This document shows positions 51,748 through 60,248 of a DNA stretch of 64,000 nt, piece by piece; the first letter of the stretch is position 1, and each line of letters begins with the position of its first letter. Source of the DNA: Pseudooceanicola marinus (lineage in GTDB: Bacteria > Pseudomonadota > Alphaproteobacteria > Rhodobacterales > Rhodobacteraceae). The position numbers were made by a program, and so were the translations under genes. The notes below the pieces were generated by a model. That model searched no databases, had not been told where the DNA came from, and worked only from the letters and a program-made list of their open reading frames with translations. The stretch spans positions 62,001 through 126,000 of the forward strand of contig NZ_JAIVMC010000010.1 in NCBI RefSeq assembly GCF_020177265.1, written 5' to 3'.

Positions 51748-51826
51748 GCCGAGACCTGCCGGGGGTCCCCATCCCGGCGTCCGGGCTTCCCAGGACCCCA
51801 CCATGGGGCCCGGACATTCTCTCCCC

Positions 51827-51852
51827 GTTCCGGCCAGCGTCCCGGCCGGAAC
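51827..51852 (+). other. Hairpin between SQR fusion and SulP genes
   Basis: GTTCCGGCC (51827-51835) and GGCCGGAAC (51844-51852) form a 9-bp stem with no T tail. It lies within the 212-bp gap before sulP, which contains no other gene. Possible mRNA processing or partial termination signal. Confidence 0.4.
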
Positions 51853-51959
51853 CACCTCGCGGGCGGGGCCGGGTGTCCCGTCCGCTCTTTGCCCGGTTCC
51901 GTTCGGGCAACTGATGCCACCCCGGTGCGGTCCGCGCCGTGCCAGCCCAGGATAGACCC

Positions 51960-53708
51960 ATGTTGCAAAGTCTCCGCCACTATCTTCCCATTCTCGACTG
52001 GGGTCGCAGCTATTCCCGCGGCGCGCTGTCCAACGACCTGGTCGCGGCGGTGATCGTGACGATCATGCTGATCCCGCAGTCGCTGGCCTATGCGCTGCTG
52101 GCGGGGCTGCCGGCCGAGGCGGGGATCTATGCCTCGATCGTGCCGATCCTGCTCTACACGGTCTTCGGCACCTCGCGGGCGCTGGCCGTGGGGCCGGTCG
52201 CGGTGGTCTCGCTGCTGACGGCGGCGGCAATCTCGGAAGTGGCCGAGCAGGGGACCATGGGCTATGCCACCGCCGCGCTGACGCTGGCCTTCCTGTCGGG
52301 GGCGATGCTCTTTGCCATGGGCGTGCTGCGCCTGGGCTTCCTGGCGAACTTCCTGTCGCACCCGGTCATCGCGGGTTTCATCACCGCCTCGGGCATCCTG
52401 ATCGCAGCCTCGCAGCTGCGGCATATCTTCGGCATCACGGCGGGCGGGGATACGTTGGTGGAACTGGTCGAGTCGCTGGTGACGACGCTGGCCAACACCA
52501 ACCTCTACACCTTGGTCATCGGCGCCGCCGCCACCGCCTTCCTCTTCTGGGTGCGCAAGGGGCTGAAGCCGCTGCTGCGCCGCGCTGGCCTGTCGCCCAT
52601 GGCGGCTGATTTCGCCGCCAAGGCCGGCCCGGTGGCCGCGGTCGTGGTCACCACGGTCGCCACCTGGGGCCTGGGGCTGGCGGACCGGGGCGTGGCCATC
52701 GTGGGGGAGGTGCCGCAATCCCTGCCGCCCTTTACCCTGCCAGATTTCTCGCCCGCGCTGATTGGCCAGCTGGCGGTGCCCGCGCTGCTGATCTCGATCA
52801 TCGGCTTCGTCGAATCCATCTCGGTCGCCCAGACGCTGGCCGCGAAGAAGGGCCAGCGCATCGACCCGGACCAGGAACTGATCGGCCTGGGCGCGGCAAA
52901 CCTGGGCGCGGCCTTCACCGGCGGCTACCCGGTCACCGGGGGCTTCTCCCGCTCCGTCGTGAACTATGACGCAGGCGCCGAAACGCCTGCCGCCGGGGCC
53001 TTTACCGCCGTGGGCCTGGCGATTGCCGCGGCCTTCCTGACGCCGCTGGTGCATTTCCTGCCCAAAGCCACGCTGGCCGCGACCATCATCGTCGCGGTGT
53101 TGGGCCTGGTCGATTTCAAGATCCTGAAGAAGACCTGGGCCTATTCGCGGTCCGACTTCTGGGCCGTGGCCGCCACCATCCTGCTGACCCTGGCCTTCGG
53201 GGTGGAAACCGGTGTCTCGGCGGGGGTGCTGATTTCCGTCGTGCTGCACCTGCTGAAGACGTCGAAGCCCCATGTGGCCGAGGTCGGGCTGGTCCCGGGC
53301 ACGCACCACTTCCGCAACGTGAACCGCCACCAGGTCACCACGGACCCGGCGCTGCTGTCGCTGCGCGTCGATGAAAGCCTCTATTTCGTCAACGCCCGCT
53401 TCCTGGAGGATTGCGTGCAGGATCGCATCGCCGAGGACAGCCCGGTGAAGAACGTCGTGCTGATGTGCTCGGCGGTGAACGAGATCGACTTCTCGGCGCT
53501 GGAAAGCCTGGAGGCGCTGAACGAGGTGCTGACCTCACGCGGGATCGGCCTGCATCTGTCCGAGGTGAAGGGGCCGGTGATGGACCGGCTGAAGACCTCG
53601 CATTTCCTGGACGAGATGAACGGCGAGGTCTTCCTGTCACAATATGACGCCTGGCGGAAGCTGGCCCCCTGCGCGGTGGCCCAGGCCGAGACCCGCGCCG
53701 CAGAGTGA
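51960..53708 (+). CDS. SulP-family anion permease with STAS domain
   Basis: A 582-aa transporter. The N-terminal part begins with NDLVAAVIVTIMLIPQSLAYALLAGLP, the SulP hallmark, and has about 12 segments. The central FVESISVAQTLAAKKG and GGYPVTGGFSRSVVN are family motifs. Residues about 455-570 form a cytoplasmic STAS domain (VVLMCSAVNEIDFSALESL). SulP proteins carry sulfate, bicarbonate or other anions. As last gene of the sulfur locus it may export sulfate or sulfite or take it up. Confidence 0.92.
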   Translation: MLQSLRHYLPILDWGRSYSRGALSNDLVAAVIVTIMLIPQSLAYALLAGLPAEAGIYASIVPILLYTVFGTSRALAVGPVAVVSLLTAAAISEVAEQGTMGYATAALTLAFLSGAMLFAMGVLRLGFLANFLSHPVIAGFITASGILIAASQLRHIFGITAGGDTLVELVESLVTTLANTNLYTLVIGAAATAFLFWVRKGLKPLLRRAGLSPMAADFAAKAGPVAAVVVTTVATWGLGLADRGVAIVGEVPQSLPPFTLPDFSPALIGQLAVPALLISIIGFVESISVAQTLAAKKGQRIDPDQELIGLGAANLGAAFTGGYPVTGGFSRSVVNYDAGAETPAAGAFTAVGLAIAAAFLTPLVHFLPKATLAATIIVAVLGLVDFKILKKTWAYSRSDFWAVAATILLTLAFGVETGVSAGVLISVVLHLLKTSKPHVAEVGLVPGTHHFRNVNRHQVTTDPALLSLRVDESLYFVNARFLEDCVQDRIAEDSPVKNVVLMCSAVNEIDFSALESLEALNEVLTSRGIGLHLSEVKGPVMDRLKTSHFLDEMNGEVFLSQYDAWRKLAPCAVAQAETRAAE

Positions 53709-53748
53709 TCCTGCGCCAAGGGGCGGGCAGGGGGCGGCGGATCCGGCG

Positions 53749-55974
53749 TCAGGCCGGGTCGGGCCGTCCTGCCATGCTTTCGGTCAGGGTGCGCAGCAGC
53801 CGGTCGGGCGGGCAGGGCTTGCGCAGCACCGGCCCGGGCACCGAGGGGCGCATCGTCTCATCGCTTTCATCCCCGACATAGCCGGTCAGGTAGACCACGG
53901 GCAGGTCGGGGCGCATCTCGCGCGCTGCCTGCGCCAGGCCGAAGCCGCCCAGTTCCGGCATCATCACGTCGGTCAGCAGCAGGTCCAGGCTCTCTGCGCC
54001 GGCTTCCTGCAATCGGGTCAGGGCCACGGCGCCGTTTTCGGCTTCCAGCACCTCGTAGCCGGCGCTGCGCAGGGTTTCGCTCAGCATCAGGCGCAGACCG
54101 GACTCGTCCTCGGCCAGGAGCACCCGGCGGGCAGCGGTCCGGGCCGGTGTCTCGGTCCGTGTGGCATCTCGCGGGGCGGGGTCTTGCGGGGTGGGGACAT
54201 CAACGATGTCGCCTTGCGCGGGGGCGCCCGGCTTGGTGTCCGCGAGCGGCTTCGACGGTGCCTCCGCCGGGCTGGACGGCACCGAGATCGGGCGGGCAAC
54301 CTTCGGCAGCACGCTGGTCGAGGAGGAGGCCAGGGTTGCCGGTGCGTCCCTGCCCGATAGGTGGTCGGCGGCCAGGCCGTGGCGTCGCGGGTTGATCGGA
54401 CGGCTGCGGGCGGAGGGCGTCCGGCGCTCTGCCTGGAGGGGGCCGACGGGGCCACCGCGCACTGGCCCACGAGGCGCGGCCGACGTGTTCGGCGTCTCGG
54501 CCTCCGCCGCGTCCTGCGCAGGGTCGCGGGGCAGCAGGATCTGCACCACGGTCCCGGCCCCCGGGGCCGCGTCGAGACGCAGATCGCCCCCTGCGCCGCG
54601 GGCGAAGGAGAAGGCCGAGGACAGGCCCAGCCCGACGCCCGTGCCGTCGTCACTGGTGGTATAGAAGGGTTCCAGCGCATGCTGGCGGACCTCGGCGGTC
54701 ATCCCCGGGCCATCATCGCTGACCGACAGTTCCACGTAGCGGCGGGACGGATCGAGCGGCACACCTGCGCTGTCGGCGGCGGCGGCCAGCGTCATGTCAG
54801 GGGCGCGGGCGGTGCTGAGGCGGACGGCCTGGGCGCCGGCGCCGCGGGCTTCCACCCGGATCTGCCCGCCCTGGCCAGAGCGTTCGATCGCGGTGCGTGC
54901 GTTCAGGATCAGGTTCAGCAGGGCATCGATCAGCAGCCCGGGGTCGCAATGGACCATCAGCCCCGGTTCGGCGGCGTGAAAGTGCAGGTCGATCCCGCTG
55001 TCTTCGAGCTGCGGCGCGGCCAGGGCCTCCACCTCCAGGAACAGGGACGCAACGGCCCGGCTTTCGGGGGTGCCGCGGGTCGGGCGCGCGATGCTCAGCA
55101 GCCGTCCGGTCAGTTCCTTGCCGCGCGCCACGGCGCGGGTGGCGCTTTGCAGGTAGCGCTGTGCCGCCGGGGGCAGCTCCTGGTCCTGGCTGAGTTCCAG
55201 CGCGTAGTAGATCGTGGCCAGCAAGTTGTTCACGTCATGGGCCAGCCCGGCGGTCACCTGCCCCAGGGCGGCCAGCCGGTCGTTCAGCTCCTGCGCGCGG
55301 CGGTCGCGGTCGCGCTGCGCCGCGCTGCCGGTCAGGATCATCAGCGCCAGGCTGATCGCCAGCAGCAGGAACAGGCCGCTCAGCAGGATCCGTTCCTGGC
55401 TCGCGATGCTCGCCTCGCGCGTCTGCCAACTGGCGATGGCGGCAGTGATCTGCTCTTCCAGCGCAAGCAGGTTCAAGGTCGCATCGTCGTCCGAGATGCG
55501 CACCAGCATGTCCACATCCGCAATCGACATGCCCTCATCCGCCGCGGCGCGGGCCAGTTGCAGGCGGTTGTGGTATTCCGCCAGGGTCGCATGCAGCGCC
55601 GACATGGGCAGGTCGGTGCCGATGGTGATCCCCAGTTCATGGATCTGCCGTAGGGCCTGCACGGCCTCCTGGTAATCCTCTTCCGCCAGGGCGTAGTAGG
55701 CGGGCTCGTTCGGGCGCAGGACAGCGTTCTTGAAATGGTGGATGAAGCCGGAATAGCCGATGGCCCGTTCCAGGCGGTGCAGGGCCGAGGGCAGGTCGCG
55801 CGCGGCCTCGCGCTGTGCCCGGTCGCTGTCCTGGGTCAGAAGCCAGAGCGCGGGCACCGCGAGCACCGACAGCACCATCGCCGCCGCCAGGGCGATGCGG
55901 ACACGCGGCATGCGCAGGGCCGCCACGAGACGCCCACGCCATCCGCCTGCTCCACGCAGCTCTCTCGTCGGCAT
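53749..55974 (-). CDS. Hybrid histidine kinase with C-terminal receiver
   Basis: A 741-aa kinase. TM1 (about 25-47), periplasmic helical region (50-193), TM2 (194-217), HisKA with His246 in LAHDVNNLLATI (the NtrB-like HD-NN form), HATPase (N box LNLILNARTAIE; DDGPGM; GTGVGLGLS), a long Pro/Ala-rich linker (about 490-620), and a receiver with Asp669 in LLLTDVMMP. There is no HPt and no DNA-binding partner nearby, so its output is unknown. It converges with sulP and is upstream of nothing on its strand except sulP in opposite orientation. Confidence 0.92.
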   Translation of the reverse strand: MPTRELRGAGGWRGRLVAALRMPRVRIALAAAMVLSVLAVPALWLLTQDSDRAQREAARDLPSALHRLERAIGYSGFIHHFKNAVLRPNEPAYYALAEEDYQEAVQALRQIHELGITIGTDLPMSALHATLAEYHNRLQLARAAADEGMSIADVDMLVRISDDDATLNLLALEEQITAAIASWQTREASIASQERILLSGLFLLLAISLALMILTGSAAQRDRDRRAQELNDRLAALGQVTAGLAHDVNNLLATIYYALELSQDQELPPAAQRYLQSATRAVARGKELTGRLLSIARPTRGTPESRAVASLFLEVEALAAPQLEDSGIDLHFHAAEPGLMVHCDPGLLIDALLNLILNARTAIERSGQGGQIRVEARGAGAQAVRLSTARAPDMTLAAAADSAGVPLDPSRRYVELSVSDDGPGMTAEVRQHALEPFYTTSDDGTGVGLGLSSAFSFARGAGGDLRLDAAPGAGTVVQILLPRDPAQDAAEAETPNTSAAPRGPVRGGPVGPLQAERRTPSARSRPINPRRHGLAADHLSGRDAPATLASSSTSVLPKVARPISVPSSPAEAPSKPLADTKPGAPAQGDIVDVPTPQDPAPRDATRTETPARTAARRVLLAEDESGLRLMLSETLRSAGYEVLEAENGAVALTRLQEAGAESLDLLLTDVMMPELGGFGLAQAAREMRPDLPVVYLTGYVGDESDETMRPSVPGPVLRKPCPPDRLLRTLTESMAGRPDPA

Positions 55975-56092
55975 CGGGCGACCCCTTGACCCGCGTTACG
56001 TGCCGCCGACGCTTCTGCGTCAGCGATCCACTGTCGATAGCATGCCGGTCGCGAAAGGGAAGCTGAAACGCACAACCTTGAGGAAAGTTGAT

Positions 56093-56920
56093 CTAACTGC
56101 GTAGTTCTAGGTCACTGCTTTCATGAGGAATTTGTGCGGACTGTGGCAAAAGGAACAGCCCGCTGCCGGGGGCGACGCCCATGCGCAGGTCGCAGCCGTA
56201 GGCGCGGCTGAGCAGGCTGTCGGTCAGGACCTCCTCCGTCGGGCCGGCGCCGATGCAACGGCCCTGCTGCAGCAGGACGACCTTGCGGGCATACATCGCC
56301 GTCAGGTTCAGGTCGTGCATCACCGCGATCACCCCGCCACCGCGGCGGGCGAAATCCGCGGCGATCTCCATCACCTGCAGCTGGTGCGCGATGTCCAGCG
56401 CCGAGACGGGTTCGTCCAGGAACAGCCAGCGCGGGCCGTGCGGGCCCACGGGTTCGTCCAACTGCGCCAGCACGCGGGCCAGCTGCACCCGCTGCTGTTC
56501 ACCGCCCGACAGTTCCTGGTAGAGGCGCCCGCCGTAGTGCGCCAGGTCGACCCGCGCCAGCGCGGCCAGGGCGCGGGCGGCGCCACCGGGGCCCTCGGCG
56601 CCCAGGCGGACGACCTCCAGCACGGTGAAGGGAAAGCTCAGCGCGGTCTGCTGGGCCAGGACGGCGCGGCGGCGGGCCAGAACCCAGGGATCGGCATCCA
56701 CCACGTCCAGCCCGCCCATGCGCACCTGGCCGCCAGGCGCCATCTGGCCCGCGATCTCGCCGGTCAGCACGCGCAGCAGGGTTGTCTTGCCCGACCCGTT
56801 GGGACCGACGATGGCGGTCACCTCCCCCGGATCTGCCGTGAAATCCACTTGGTCGAGGATGGTGGTGCGGCGCAGGCGCAGGGTGATGTCGGTGGCGCTC
56901 AGGCTTGCAGACAGGGTCAC
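56093..56920 (-). CDS. hmuV: Heme ABC transporter ATP-binding protein
   Basis: A 275-aa ATPase of the FecE/HmuV type. Walker A GPNGSGKT is at 39-46, followed by LSGGEQQRVQLARVL, LFLDEPVSALD and VMHDLNLTAMYA. The GTG at 56920 overlaps the hmuU stop (GTGA), making it a better start than the further upstream GTG. It energises heme import with HmuU. It is the last gene of hmuSTUV. Confidence 0.93.
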   Translation of the reverse strand: MTLSASLSATDITLRLRRTTILDQVDFTADPGEVTAIVGPNGSGKTTLLRVLTGEIAGQMAPGGQVRMGGLDVVDADPWVLARRRAVLAQQTALSFPFTVLEVVRLGAEGPGGAARALAALARVDLAHYGGRLYQELSGGEQQRVQLARVLAQLDEPVGPHGPRWLFLDEPVSALDIAHQLQVMEIAADFARRGGGVIAVMHDLNLTAMYARKVVLLQQGRCIGAGPTEEVLTDSLLSRAYGCDLRMGVAPGSGLFLLPQSAQIPHESSDLELRS

Positions 56921-58032
56921 AGGTCCAGCACTCCTCTCTGCCGCAGCAGGATCCACAGGAAGAAGGGGCCGCCCAGGATGGCGGTGACGATGCCGATGGG
57001 CAGTTCCGAGGGCGCGATGACCACGCGGCTGATGATGTCCGCCAGCAGAAGCAGCGAGGCCCCCAGCAGGGCCGCATTGGGCAGCAGGTCGCGGTGATCG
57101 GGCCCGGAGGCCAGGCGCAGCAGGTGCGGCACCACGATCCCGATGAAGCCGATGCCGCCGGACATGGCGACGGCGGCGCCGGTGGCGGCGGCCACGGCCA
57201 GGATCGCCAGGTTCTTCACCCGCTGGATGCGGATCCCGAGGTGATAGGCGGCGGCCTCGCCCAGGGCGAGGGCGTTCAATCCGCGTGCCAGGAAGGGGGC
57301 GGCAATCAGCGCCGGCAGGATGATGGCCATGCCCGCTCCCACCTTGGTCCAGGTGGCGCCGGCCAGAGATCCCATGCCCCAGAAGGTGAGGTCGCGCAGC
57401 TGGTTGTCATCGGCCAGGTAGACCAGCACGCCCGAGGCCGCGCCGGTCAGCGCGCCCAGGGCGATGCCCGCCAGCAGCATCACCGCGACCGAGGTGCGTC
57501 CCGCCCGCGTGGCCACGCGGTAAAGCAGCATGGTGCTGGCCCAGCTCCCGACGAAGGCCGCGACCGGCACGGTGTAGATGCCCAGGGGCACCGCCAGCGC
57601 GGCGGGCAGGAGCCCGCCCAGGACGATGGCCGCAATGGCCCCCAGCCCCGCGCCGGCGCTGACGCCGACGATGCCGGGATCGGCCAGCGGGTTGCGGAAC
57701 AGCCCCTGCATCAGCGCCCCCGAGACGGCCAACGCGGCGCCCACGCCCATGCCCATCAGGGTGCGGGGCAGGCGGATCTGCCACAGCACGATCCGGTCCG
57801 ACAGGGCCACCTCCTGCCCGCGCAGACCGTCCCAGAGCGCGGCCCAGAGGCTTGTGCCCGCCGCGCCGGTGGCGAGGCTGGCCGCGATGCAGCACAGCAG
57901 GACGGCCACCAGAATCAGCCGCAGGCGCCGGGCGCGCTGGCGCCGGTCGCCGGCATGCAGCACCTCGCCGATGTCGGATCGCGCGTGCGACGGGGCGCCG
58001 GGGGCGCCCTCCGCGCTGGTCATCGCGGCCAT
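56917..58032 (-). CDS. hmuU: Heme ABC transporter permease
   Basis: A 371-aa FecCD-family permease with about ten hydrophobic segments. Typical motifs: RLPRTLMGMGVGAALAVSGALMQGLFRNPLADPGIVGVSAGA and a late IGFIGIVVPHLLRL. A cytoplasmic N-terminal tail of about 45 residues is longer than usual. It begins 3 bp after hmuT and overlaps hmuV by 4 bp. Confidence 0.93.
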   Translation of the reverse strand: MAAMTSAEGAPGAPSHARSDIGEVLHAGDRRQRARRLRLILVAVLLCCIAASLATGAAGTSLWAALWDGLRGQEVALSDRIVLWQIRLPRTLMGMGVGAALAVSGALMQGLFRNPLADPGIVGVSAGAGLGAIAAIVLGGLLPAALAVPLGIYTVPVAAFVGSWASTMLLYRVATRAGRTSVAVMLLAGIALGALTGAASGVLVYLADDNQLRDLTFWGMGSLAGATWTKVGAGMAIILPALIAAPFLARGLNALALGEAAAYHLGIRIQRVKNLAILAVAAATGAAVAMSGGIGFIGIVVPHLLRLASGPDHRDLLPNAALLGASLLLLADIISRVVIAPSELPIGIVTAILGGPFFLWILLRQRGVLDL

Positions 58033-58035
58033 GGC

Positions 58036-58950
58036 TTAGCCCTCCTCGGCGCTGTCGTCCGTGTCGTGGGACGCGGGCTGTGCCTCGCCCGCGGCGGCGG
58101 CGCGCAGGGCGGCGGCCAGGTCGTGCATCGCTTCCGGTGTCCGGATGGAGAAGCCCAGCATGTACATGCCGTCCATGGTGACGAAGGCATTGTCCTGCCC
58201 GGCAGGTGTCGCGGCCACCGCCGGGTTTTCCAGCAGGGTGTTGGGGCCGGTGCTGTGATCCGCGCCGCCGCCCGACATGCGCAGGATCACGTCCGGCGCC
58301 GCCTGGGTGATCGCCTCGTCGGTCAGGGGCTTGTAGCCCTCGAAGCCGCTGACGGCATTCTCGGCGCCCACCAGGCCGATCATGGCATCCGCCGCCGTGC
58401 CGGAGCCTGAGGCCATGACGCGCCCGCCCTGGGCCGACAGCACGAAGAGCACGCGGATCCCGTCGGCGCCGGCCTCGGCCCGGGCCTCCGCCATGCGTTG
58501 CCCCAGATCCTCGGCCAGGGCTTCCGCCTCAGCCTCGACACCCAGGGCGTGGCCCACTGTGCGGACCTTGGTCTTCAGCGCCTCGGTGTCGAACCCGTTG
58601 GGCACCACGGTGAAGGGCAGGCCGGCGTTTTCCAGCAGCGCCACCGCCTCGGGCGGGCCGGCGCCCTCCTCGGTCAGGATCATGTCGGGGCCGACCGACA
58701 GCACGCCTTCGGGCGACAGCTGGCGGATGTAGCCCACGTCAGGCAGCAGTTGTGCCTCTGCCGGAAAGACGGAGGTCGTGTCACGGGCCACCAGGCGGTG
58801 TTCCTGTCCCAGGGCGAAGACAATCTCGGTCACCGCGCCGCCGATGGAGACGATACGCTCTGCCGGCTGGGCTGTGGCGGTCAGGGGCAGGGCGGCGGCC
58901 ATCGGCAGGGCCAGGGCCGCGGCGATCAGGGTGCGGCGCGTCAGGGTCAT
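58036..58950 (-). CDS. hmuT: Periplasmic heme-binding protein
   Basis: A 304-aa class III binding protein. An RR-containing signal peptide (1-27, ending TATAQPAERIVS) is followed by the HmuT-typical IVSIGGAVTEIVFALGQEHRLVARDTTSVFP and VGYIRQLSPEGVLSVGPDMIL; the Tyr in GYIRQLS matches the heme-ligand position of family members. An acidic C-terminal tail (DTDDSAEEG) is unusual. Overlaps hmuS by 4 bp. Confidence 0.92.
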   Translation of the reverse strand: MTLTRRTLIAAALALPMAAALPLTATAQPAERIVSIGGAVTEIVFALGQEHRLVARDTTSVFPAEAQLLPDVGYIRQLSPEGVLSVGPDMILTEEGAGPPEAVALLENAGLPFTVVPNGFDTEALKTKVRTVGHALGVEAEAEALAEDLGQRMAEARAEAGADGIRVLFVLSAQGGRVMASGSGTAADAMIGLVGAENAVSGFEGYKPLTDEAITQAAPDVILRMSGGGADHSTGPNTLLENPAVAATPAGQDNAFVTMDGMYMLGFSIRTPEAMHDLAAALRAAAAGEAQPASHDTDDSAEEG

Positions 58951-60035
58951 GCCGGCACCTCATCTGCGCAGCGGGCAATCTCTTCCTCGACCAGCTCCAT
59001 CCAGGCGGCATTGTGATCCACCTCCGACGTGCGGTGCCCGAAGATCTGGGCGATCAGCCCGCCGCGCGCATCGAAGAAGTCGACCGAGACGGCGGGGCCG
59101 CGGCGCGAGGGCTTGTTGGCGACCCAGACCTCGGCGATGTGATCGCCGCGCAGGTGCAGGTTGAAATCATCGTCCAGCACGTTCAGCCAGGGGCCCATTT
59201 CCTTGATCGGCCCGATGGGGCCCGACACGATCTGGATGCAGCCGGCGTTGCCGACGAAGATCATCGACGGCGTGCCCGTTTCGGCCAGCCGGTTCAGGAT
59301 GCGTCCGACCGACGCGGGCTCCAGCTTGCGGGCGTGGGGGGCGCCGACGGTGCGGTAGGCGCCCAGGCGGTTCACGCCGAAGGTCCTGCACATTGCCGGA
59401 AACTTGTGCGTGTCGCCCAGCTCGGCCCAGGCGGCGCGCATGGCCTCGGCCTTCTCCGGCGCTTCCTGCGCGGGCTCCACGGTGTCGCGGGGGCCGACGG
59501 GCAGGTCCCGGCTCTGGTCCTCCAGCGCCAGCTTGTCACGCAGGGCGACCCAGGGGGCCGGATCGGCACCCTTGGCCAGGTAGATCTTGTGCACCGCGTC
59601 GCCGGCGGCATCGAAGACCTGGAAGCTGTGGCGCGGTCCGGCCTTGGTTTCGGCCACCACGGCAAAGCCATAGACCCAGTGGGAGGGGAAGAAGCGCAGG
59701 TCGATCCGCCCGTTCAGCACCAGCCCGGCCCGTTCGGACCGGCGATAACCGCCGTAGACGCCGTTGATCTCGCTGACCACGCTTTCGTTGCGGGTCAGGC
59801 CCATGACCTCGCCCAGCTCGGGGATCGCGGCCAGCAGGGTGTCCGGATCGGCGTCGATGCGGGTGACACGCTCGCCGTCGACCTGCGCGGCCAGCAGGCT
59901 GGCTTCGCCGATCCCGAGGCTTTCTGCCAGGTCGCGCGGACGCAGGGTGCTGTCGGCCAGGGCCTGGCGGATTGTTTCGGGGCTGGGCGGCGTGCCGGTT
60001 TCGGCGCGTGCGGGCGCGGCGGCGACTTCTGTCAT
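58947..60035 (-). CDS. hmuS: Hemin-degrading/heme-trafficking factor
   Basis: A 362-aa HemS/HmuS-family cytoplasmic protein made of two similar halves (MTRN/RRSERAGL region and the later GAPHARKLEPASVGRILNRL half). It receives imported heme and degrades it or passes it on. Start at 60035 (MTEVAAAPARA); an upstream in-frame extension runs into the regulatory gap. First gene of hmuSTUV, divergent from hmuR. Confidence 0.92.
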   Translation of the reverse strand: MTEVAAAPARAETGTPPSPETIRQALADSTLRPRDLAESLGIGEASLLAAQVDGERVTRIDADPDTLLAAIPELGEVMGLTRNESVVSEINGVYGGYRRSERAGLVLNGRIDLRFFPSHWVYGFAVVAETKAGPRHSFQVFDAAGDAVHKIYLAKGADPAPWVALRDKLALEDQSRDLPVGPRDTVEPAQEAPEKAEAMRAAWAELGDTHKFPAMCRTFGVNRLGAYRTVGAPHARKLEPASVGRILNRLAETGTPSMIFVGNAGCIQIVSGPIGPIKEMGPWLNVLDDDFNLHLRGDHIAEVWVANKPSRRGPAVSVDFFDARGGLIAQIFGHRTSEVDHNAAWMELVEEEIARCADEVPA

Positions 60036-60248
60036 GCGGTGTCCTCTCGGTGTCCCGGTGGGAAAGGTGAGGGGCTGGCGCATTGGCAACAGGGGCCGGC
60101 TGGCGTCTCTCAGGTTAGTTGACAGAATTAATAAGATATCCTAGGCGGCGCAAGAGCTCGTCGGAGGGGAGTCCGACGCAAGCCCGAAAAAAAGATCAGC
60201 CAGCCTCTTGGCCAGCCTCCCGTATTCACTCAGCCAAGGGGACACCCC
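60036..60248. promoter_or_regulatory. hmuS/hmuR divergent control region
   Basis: A short AT-rich patch (about 60114-60142, containing TTGACA at 60119-60124 and AATTAATAAG) marks the promoters. A hairpin CGTCGGA (60159-60165)/TCCGACG (60172-60178) lies in the hmuR leader. Iron control is expected from the gene content, but no exact Irr, RirA or Fur consensus stands out. Confidence 0.45.

Noticed and set aside
60114-60142. Fur/Irr/RirA box in the hmu divergent region
   Set aside because: The AT-rich patch is suggestive, but I could not fit any of the known iron-regulator consensus sequences without several mismatches.
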